A stretch of 64,000 nucleotides of DNA from NCBI RefSeq assembly GCF_031457805.1, contig NZ_JAVDXI010000002.1:1-64000 (forward strand), given 5' to 3'. Source of the DNA: Caulobacter sp031457805. Lineage in GTDB: Bacteria > Pseudomonadota > Alphaproteobacteria > Caulobacterales > Caulobacteraceae. This document shows, piece after piece, positions 60,628 to 64,000 of this stretch. How positions within the stretch are numbered: the stretch's first letter is position 1; the number at the start of each line of letters is the position of its first letter. The position numbers and the translations under genes were made by a program. The notes under the pieces were generated by a model. The model made no database searches and was not told where the DNA came from. It worked only from the letters and a program-made list of their open reading frames with translations.

Positions 60628-61053
60628 GTGGGGGAGCAGGCTAAGTCGAAAGATCAGGAAGCGCTCAACGGATGCGTTACTGCTGTCGTAATCGTTGTTG
60701 TCGGCATCGTTTGGCTGGTCGCCAAATGCACCGGCCCTGACAAGCCGCCTGAACCTGTTGAGGTCGTCGACTACTGCCCGGAGCGACGGATGGGCGTCAC
60801 TAAGGCAGAGGGTGAGATCTACAAGATCAAGGCAGACATCGAGATCGCCAAGAATGCGATCACGACGCGCGATCCAAGGGCGATGGCGACCTACCGGGCA
60901 ATGGTCGCCGCAGATATCGGCATCCCTCCCAGCCAGGCGAACGGCTGGCGTGACGTGTTCAAGGGTCGCCTCAACGCGGCGGAAGCGTCTCTACCGAAGG
61001 CCGAGCGCGACCTGGAAGAAGCTCAGCGGCTTAAGGACATTGCCTGCTCGTGA
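60628..61053 (+). CDS. Single-pass membrane coiled-coil protein
   Basis: 141 residues from a GTG at 60628 with GAGGGG upstream. Short polar start, one membrane helix (VTAVVIVVVGIVWLVAKC, about 17-34), a Pro-rich linker (PDKPPEPVEVV), then a long charged helix pair (AEGEIYKIKADIEIAKNAI and LNAAEASLPKAERDLEEAQRL) likely to form a coiled coil outside the membrane. Overlaps the next gene at TGATG. Function unknown. Confidence 0.65.
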   Translation: MGEQAKSKDQEALNGCVTAVVIVVVGIVWLVAKCTGPDKPPEPVEVVDYCPERRMGVTKAEGEIYKIKADIEIAKNAITTRDPRAMATYRAMVAADIGIPPSQANGWRDVFKGRLNAAEASLPKAERDLEEAQRLKDIACS

Positions 61054-61424
61054 TGGCGACCAAGGCGAGACAATCTGAGCTCAACTCCGAACAGGCCGAC
61101 GACACGCCCATCATCCAATCCGCCACGTCCCTGTTCAGCGCGATGCTTAGAGGCGCTCACCGCAACAGGGCGCTATTGGCCGACGCGATCGCCTCAGCGA
61201 CCAAACGTCCGAGGGCGGTCGTCGAAGAGTGGTACGAAGGCACCTCGCTCCCGGAACCTCACGAGGTTCCGGCAATTGCCTGCGCGTTGAACGTCTCGCC
61301 GGCCCACGTGGCCGTCGTCTGGATGATGACCAGGGTCCCCGAGCTTGTCTTGGGGCTCTGCACGCTCGCATCAGGCGAGGAGTTCAACAAGTTGCAGCGA
61401 ATGATCCTAGATGACCTCCGATGA
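61053..61424 (+). CDS. Hypothetical protein with HTH-like segment
   Basis: 123 residues from the ATG at 61053 that shares a base with the previous stop. The central part LADAIASATKRPRAVVEEWYEGTSLPEPHEVPAIACAL has the rhythm of a lambda-repressor-like HTH, followed by VSPAHVAVVWMM and LVLGLCTLASGEEFNKLQRM. Translation is coupled to the membrane coiled-coil gene, so the two probably act together. Not a family I can name. Confidence 0.55.
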   Translation: MATKARQSELNSEQADDTPIIQSATSLFSAMLRGAHRNRALLADAIASATKRPRAVVEEWYEGTSLPEPHEVPAIACALNVSPAHVAVVWMMTRVPELVLGLCTLASGEEFNKLQRMILDDLR

Positions 61425-61435
61425 GGTCCGGCGAT

Positions 61436-61684
61436 CTACCGCCTCCGCCTAGGTGACGGGGGTTCCTGGCGCCAAGGCTGTACCCAGAAGATCGCCATAC
61501 CGAACAGCGCCGGCCCCAACATCCACAGCAGGGCGGGTGTCAGCCGAAGCTTTAAGGCCGAAAGCGTTATCAAGACGACGACGCCTATGAAGCCGGCGAC
61601 AAGGACGACGCCGACGATCCCCAAGATCCACTTCTCCGACTTGGTGAGTGGCGTCTCTCCGCCGTCAGGCCACTTGTTCGCCAT
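61436..61684 (-). CDS. Small two-helix membrane protein
   Basis: 82 residues from the ATG at 61684; the longer frame to 61792 crosses the palindromic promoter region and is less likely. A polar start (MANKWPDGGETPLTKSEK) is followed by two membrane helices (WILGIVGVVLVAGFIGVVVL and LLWMLGPALFGMAIFWV) and a basic Pro-rich tail (RQEPPSPRRRR). Divergent from the Excalibur gene. Function unknown. Confidence 0.5.
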   Translation of the reverse strand: MANKWPDGGETPLTKSEKWILGIVGVVLVAGFIGVVVLITLSALKLRLTPALLWMLGPALFGMAIFWVQPWRQEPPSPRRRR

Positions 61685-61728
61685 AAGACAATCACCAGGA
61701 CTTGCGCGACCATATAAAGACTCTCTAG

Positions 61729-61745
61729 GTTGCATTTTATGCAAC
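61729..61745. promoter_or_regulatory. Palindrome between divergent genes
   Basis: GTTGCAT, TTT, ATGCAAC: inverted 7-mers with a 3-base centre, in a short AT-rich gap between the two-helix membrane gene and the Excalibur gene. It is placed 20 bases before the plus-strand ATG and could be a shared operator. Confidence 0.5.
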
Positions 61746-61764
61746 ATATTGGGGAGGAAATTCA

Positions 61765-62076
61765 ATGCATCGCGCTCTGGTCGTTCTATCAATCATCGCC
61801 GGTGTCGGTGCGCCCATCGGGATCGCGCCTGCCCACTCTCATCCCGGCGGTCTCAACGCCGAGGGCTGTCACAACAACCGGAAGACTGGCGACTATCACT
61901 GCCACAGGGCTCCGGCGGCTAGGCCAGCCTCAAGCGGAACTCGCCCAACGAGCTCAGCCTACTTTGCCAACTGCGCAGAGGCGCGCGCCGCCGGTGCAGC
62001 GCCGATAAGAGTTGGAGAACCTGGCTATCGAGCCGGCCTTGATCGCGATGGTGACGGGGTCGCTTGCGAGAGGTAG
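61765..62076 (+). CDS. Exported YHYH/Excalibur-domain protein
   Basis: 103 residues. Signal peptide cleaved near PAHSH. A short HPGGLNAEGCHNNRKTGDYHCH segment (YHYH-type, about 26-47) is followed by an Excalibur calcium-binding domain (ANCAEARAAGAAPI ... GYRAGLDRDGDGVACE, about 68-102) with the DxDxDGxxCE core. GGGGAGG lies upstream of the ATG. Such proteins are periplasmic or surface-bound, sometimes with nucleases; the role here is unknown. Confidence 0.8.
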   Translation: MHRALVVLSIIAGVGAPIGIAPAHSHPGGLNAEGCHNNRKTGDYHCHRAPAARPASSGTRPTSSAYFANCAEARAAGAAPIRVGEPGYRAGLDRDGDGVACER

Positions 62077-62163
62077 TCGATCCGGCCATCCGGCACGATG
62101 GAGGTCGGGCAACTCGCGGCGCGACCTCCAAGCGACCTGAGCTCCACGCGACAACGAAAGCCG

Positions 62164-62436
62164 TCAGCCACGTTTCCCAAACAAGATTTCTGAGACCCGC
62201 CCTCCATCGATCCCAAACCGGCGACCGATCTCCCGCTGAGGCATGTCTGGGTGTCGCCGCGCGAACAAAGTCACACGCATAGCCAAAGAGTCATCGACTG
62301 GCCTTGCACGGGAGGGCGCCCGACGTCCGTGATACTGCCGCCTAGTCTCCTCCGCGAGCTGCGCAAGCTCTGGAACGCCTAGCTCGTCAGCGAGCTCATG
62401 GAGGCGGGCGCGGATTTCGGGGATGGTTCGGCTCAT
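62164..62436 (-). CDS. Small HTH protein
   Basis: 90 residues from the ATG at 62436. The N-terminal helix (TIPEIRARLHELADELGV) is followed by a C-terminal HTH of the resolvase/Hin type (ARRHPDMPQREIGRRFGIDGGRVSEIL). The same kind of HTH ends the resolvase downstream, so this could be a regulator or accessory factor for recombination. Convergent with the Excalibur gene. Confidence 0.6.
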   Translation of the reverse strand: MSRTIPEIRARLHELADELGVPELAQLAEETRRQYHGRRAPSRARPVDDSLAMRVTLFARRHPDMPQREIGRRFGIDGGRVSEILFGKRG

Positions 62437-62553
62437 AGAGGGGTCCGTACAATTGATCGAGCCCTGCAGATGGGGCCTAGCCGTCAAGCTTCAAGTATCG
62501 GCGTTCTACGATTAACGATTTCGCCGCTTCCACGGTTCGAGCACGAAGCGAGG

Positions 62554-62650
62554 TCGAAAACGACCGGTTTCGATACACCTCGCTGCGCTGTATCGCAAAA
62601 TAGCTTGACCCTATTTTTGGGACACCTTTTAATCCGATACACGTTTTCGA
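62554..62650. promoter_or_regulatory. Candidate resolvase site (res)
   Basis: TCGAAAACG (62554-62562) and CGTTTTCGA (62642-62650) are inverted. CGATACAC occurs at 62571 and 62635, and its inverse TGTATCG at 62590. Such spaced, mixed-orientation copies just upstream of a resolvase gene are typical of res subsites, which would also control the gene. Confidence 0.45.
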
Positions 62651-62663
62651 TCGGAGGGGCAGA

Positions 62664-63245
62664 GTGAGCCGGGTATTTGCGTACTGTCGCGTGTCGACCA
62701 GCGACCAGACCAGTGACAACCAGGTGCGGGAGATCGAGGCCGCCGGCTTCAAGGTCGAGCACAAGCGGATCGTCAAAGAGACGATCTCAGGGTCGCACGC
62801 CGCCATGGAGCGTCCCGAGTTCGCAAAGCTGGTGGACCGCCTAGAGAGCGGGGACGTCCTGATCGTCACGAAGCTCGATCGCCTTGGTCGCAACGCGATG
62901 GACGTCCGCGCGACCGTGGAACGGCTGGCGAGCGACGGGGTGCGCGTTCACTGCCTCGCGCTTGGAGGCGTCGACCTCACTAGCCCCGCAGGAAAGATGA
63001 CGATGGGCGTGATTGCCGCCGTCGCGGAGTTCGAGCGGGATCTCCTCGTCGAGCGGACCCAGTCAGGCCTCGCTCGCGCGAAGGCTCAGGGGAAGCAACT
63101 CGGGCGCCCGAAGGTCCTGACAGAAGATCAGATCGCTGACGTGCGCGCGAAGCTGCCGGGGTCATCGTTGGGCGCGCTGGCGACGGAGTTCGGCGTGTCC
63201 CGTTCCGCAATCCAGCGCATCAAGAAACGTGTCGACGGGGCCTAG
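62664..63245 (+). CDS. Serine resolvase/invertase
   Basis: 193 residues from a GTG at 62664 with GGAGGGGC upstream. Resolvase catalytic domain (AYCRVSTSDQTSDNQ with Ser11; VTKLDRLGRNAMDV; GKMTMGVIAAVAEFERDLLVERT) and the E-helix, then a C-terminal HTH (LGALATEFGVSRSAIQRIKK). Complete, standard length for Tn3/Hin-type enzymes. The last 90 bases recur at 63772-63861. It probably resolves or inverts island DNA at the upstream repeats. Confidence 0.93.
   Translation: MSRVFAYCRVSTSDQTSDNQVREIEAAGFKVEHKRIVKETISGSHAAMERPEFAKLVDRLESGDVLIVTKLDRLGRNAMDVRATVERLASDGVRVHCLALGGVDLTSPAGKMTMGVIAAVAEFERDLLVERTQSGLARAKAQGKQLGRPKVLTEDQIADVRAKLPGSSLGALATEFGVSRSAIQRIKKRVDGA
63156..63245 (+). repeat. Direct repeat copy 1 (resolvase 3' end)
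   Basis: The last 90 bases of the resolvase gene. They match 63772-63861 at 80 of 90 positions by hand alignment, without gaps. Confidence 0.9.
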
Positions 63246-63315
63246 TCACCCTCCTCTATCGACCAGCCTGCGACCTGCGTCAGATCTACTGACGCTTCGG
63301 GCTTACGCTCTGAGT

Positions 63316-63747
63316 TCAATATGCCGGCTTCGGGATCGGTGAAGCGGCACGGCGTTCACACGCATAGATGACACGGTCGGTCTCGCCTGTTGGGCGAAGG
63401 TACTCTTCGACAAGTGCGCCCGTATAACGATTGATGTAGGTCGTCAGTGTCTGTTTGCCATCGGGGTCCCGCATGACCCAGGTCTGCGTGCTAAGGGTAT
63501 AGCGAGCGTCACTTTGCTCCTGGATCGGGAGAACTTGGGCAGCCTCACACAAGCCGCCGCGCGCTAGACCACGCCTACAGTAAATGCCCCTCTTGGCGTC
63601 GATCGTTATGATATACCGTATGGGGGTTCCGTATGAGTTGGCCTCACAATGAAGGTCAAAAGGTGTCGCGGGCGGGTCCGCTGCGGCCACCGCCGCACAA
63701 CCAAAAACGGCGAGCGCGGCTGTCGCTATCAATGATTGAAAACGCAT
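63316..63747 (-). CDS. Exported hypothetical protein
   Basis: 143 residues. Signal peptide (SLIATAALAVFGCAAVAAAD, cleavage near AAA-D; an internal Cys makes a lipoprotein unlikely). The mature part has Cys in LHCEANSYG, IYCRRGLARGGLCEA and YACERR, probably two disulfides, and a strand-rich middle (TLSTQTWVMRDPDGKQTLTTYI, about 84-105). Inserted between the resolvase and its duplicated tail. Function unknown. Confidence 0.7.
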   Translation of the reverse strand: MRFQSLIATAALAVFGCAAVAAADPPATPFDLHCEANSYGTPIRYIITIDAKRGIYCRRGLARGGLCEAAQVLPIQEQSDARYTLSTQTWVMRDPDGKQTLTTYINRYTGALVEEYLRPTGETDRVIYACERRAASPIPKPAY

Positions 63748-63771
63748 AGTTTACCCTCAAAAAAGCGCCAA

Positions 63772-63861
63772 CCGGGGTCCTCGCTGGGCGCGCTGGCGAC
63801 GGAGTTCGGCGTGTCGCGTTCAGCCATCCAGCGTATCAAGAAGCGTCTCGAAGAGGCCTAG
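63772..63861 (+). pseudogene. Truncated second resolvase 3' end
   Basis: Reads SSLGALATEFGVSRSAIQRIKK then RLEEA and a stop, the C-terminal HTH of a resolvase, in the same orientation as the complete gene but without the catalytic domain. The differences fall mostly at third codon positions, so it derives from a related functional gene, not a recent copy. Confidence 0.85.
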
Positions 63862-63901
63862 ACGCCTCCCTCCGGGGAAAAGCGATCAATAGGAGCCGCG
63901 A

Positions 63902-64000
63902 ATGGGCTCAAACTTTCGTACCGGCCAACTGGTCTATCGTAGCGGCATTCACGTTACTCGCGAATTTCTGCTCTACGAGCGACCGCACCTATCACTTGGA
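63902..64000 (+). CDS. Unknown protein, cut by window end
   Basis: ATG at 63902 with TAGGAG 8 bases upstream. 33 codons open to the last base: MGSNFRTGQLVYRS, then GIHVTREFLLYERPHLSLG. Too short to identify. Same strand as the resolvase remnant just before it. Confidence 0.45.
   Translation, partial: MGSNFRTGQLVYRSGIHVTREFLLYERPHLSLG

Larger units (their letters stand above)
52431..64000. mobile_element. Genomic island inserted in tRNA-Gly(CCC)
   Basis: The left boundary is the cut tRNA. The content differs from the backbone: small unknown genes with long gaps, AT-rich patches, a HUH-type Rep-like protein, a large serine recombinase, a small resolvase, an XRE regulator and several HTH-like proteins. 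The right end and the rest of the tRNA lie beyond the window. No tyrosine integrase is visible in this part. Confidence 0.8.

Overview
The window is GC-rich alphaproteobacterial DNA, almost certainly Caulobacter or a very close relative. The strongest marker is spmX (the polar muramidase-like protein of Caulobacterales) with a sigma-54-type promoter. It is supported by the gene set ivd, pccA, lipB, ftsEX, coq7, gluQ, argH-lptM-lysA and chorismate mutase-hisC-tyrA, and by several families of palindromic intergenic repeats. All calls come from reading the sequence and translated frames; no database search was run.

Layout. (1) 1-2400: end of a phage-like accessory segment. A TnpB-like protein that lacks one catalytic acid heads a chain of overlapping small genes that ends with an AlpA/excisionase-type HTH gene and a hairpin. 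(2) 2600-52400: chromosomal backbone. It holds isovaleryl-CoA dehydrogenase, spmX, mgtE, tRNA-Leu(GAG), a SpoA-domain protein, lipB, two DUF805 proteins, the propionyl-CoA carboxylase biotin subunit, msrB, a GST, a hydrolase whose frame runs antisense through tRNA-Leu(CAA), and a P1 peptidase. Next come a putative iron/metal cluster (DUF4198 plus EF-hand divergent from a TonB receptor around a Fur-box-like palindrome) and a yqaA-dsbB-coq7 operon. These are followed by an M1 peptidase, an HNH nuclease, an AlkA-type glycosylase, a Gre factor, a 36-residue membrane peptide divergent from a TetR regulator, gluQ, a three-gene acyltransferase/membrane/regulator operon, argH-lptM-lysA, hpt, ftsE-ftsX-ydcF-plsC, chaC, the aromatic amino acid operon and a GH9 cellulase. 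(3) 52408-64000: a genomic island that starts inside a tRNA-Gly(CCC) gene. The tRNA is cut in the anticodon stem and not restored on this side. The island carries a HUH-type Rep-like protein, many small unknown genes, a large serine recombinase with three C-terminal homing-type repeats, a phosphatase-like protein, an XRE regulator and a small resolvase. It continues past the window end.

How genes work together. The backbone groups into leucine/propionate catabolism, lysine and arginine biosynthesis (argH-lptM-lysA), tyrosine/phenylalanine biosynthesis (chorismate mutase, aminotransferase, TyrA), division and envelope functions (FtsEX, PlsC, SpmX), and redox/quinone functions (DsbB, Coq7, TlpA). 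The island looks like an integrated, possibly once-replicating element. Its most unusual parts are the HUH-motif protein with a near-leaderless promoter, a 37-bp inverted repeat that forms the 3' ends of two convergent genes, a decamer array carrying five AGGAGG cores, and a duplicated resolvase tail flanking a cargo gene. The most promising novel item overall is the TnpB-like protein at the left edge (Asp133, Gly205, Asp286 where Asp, Glu, Asp is expected), a candidate nuclease-dead RNA-guided regulator.
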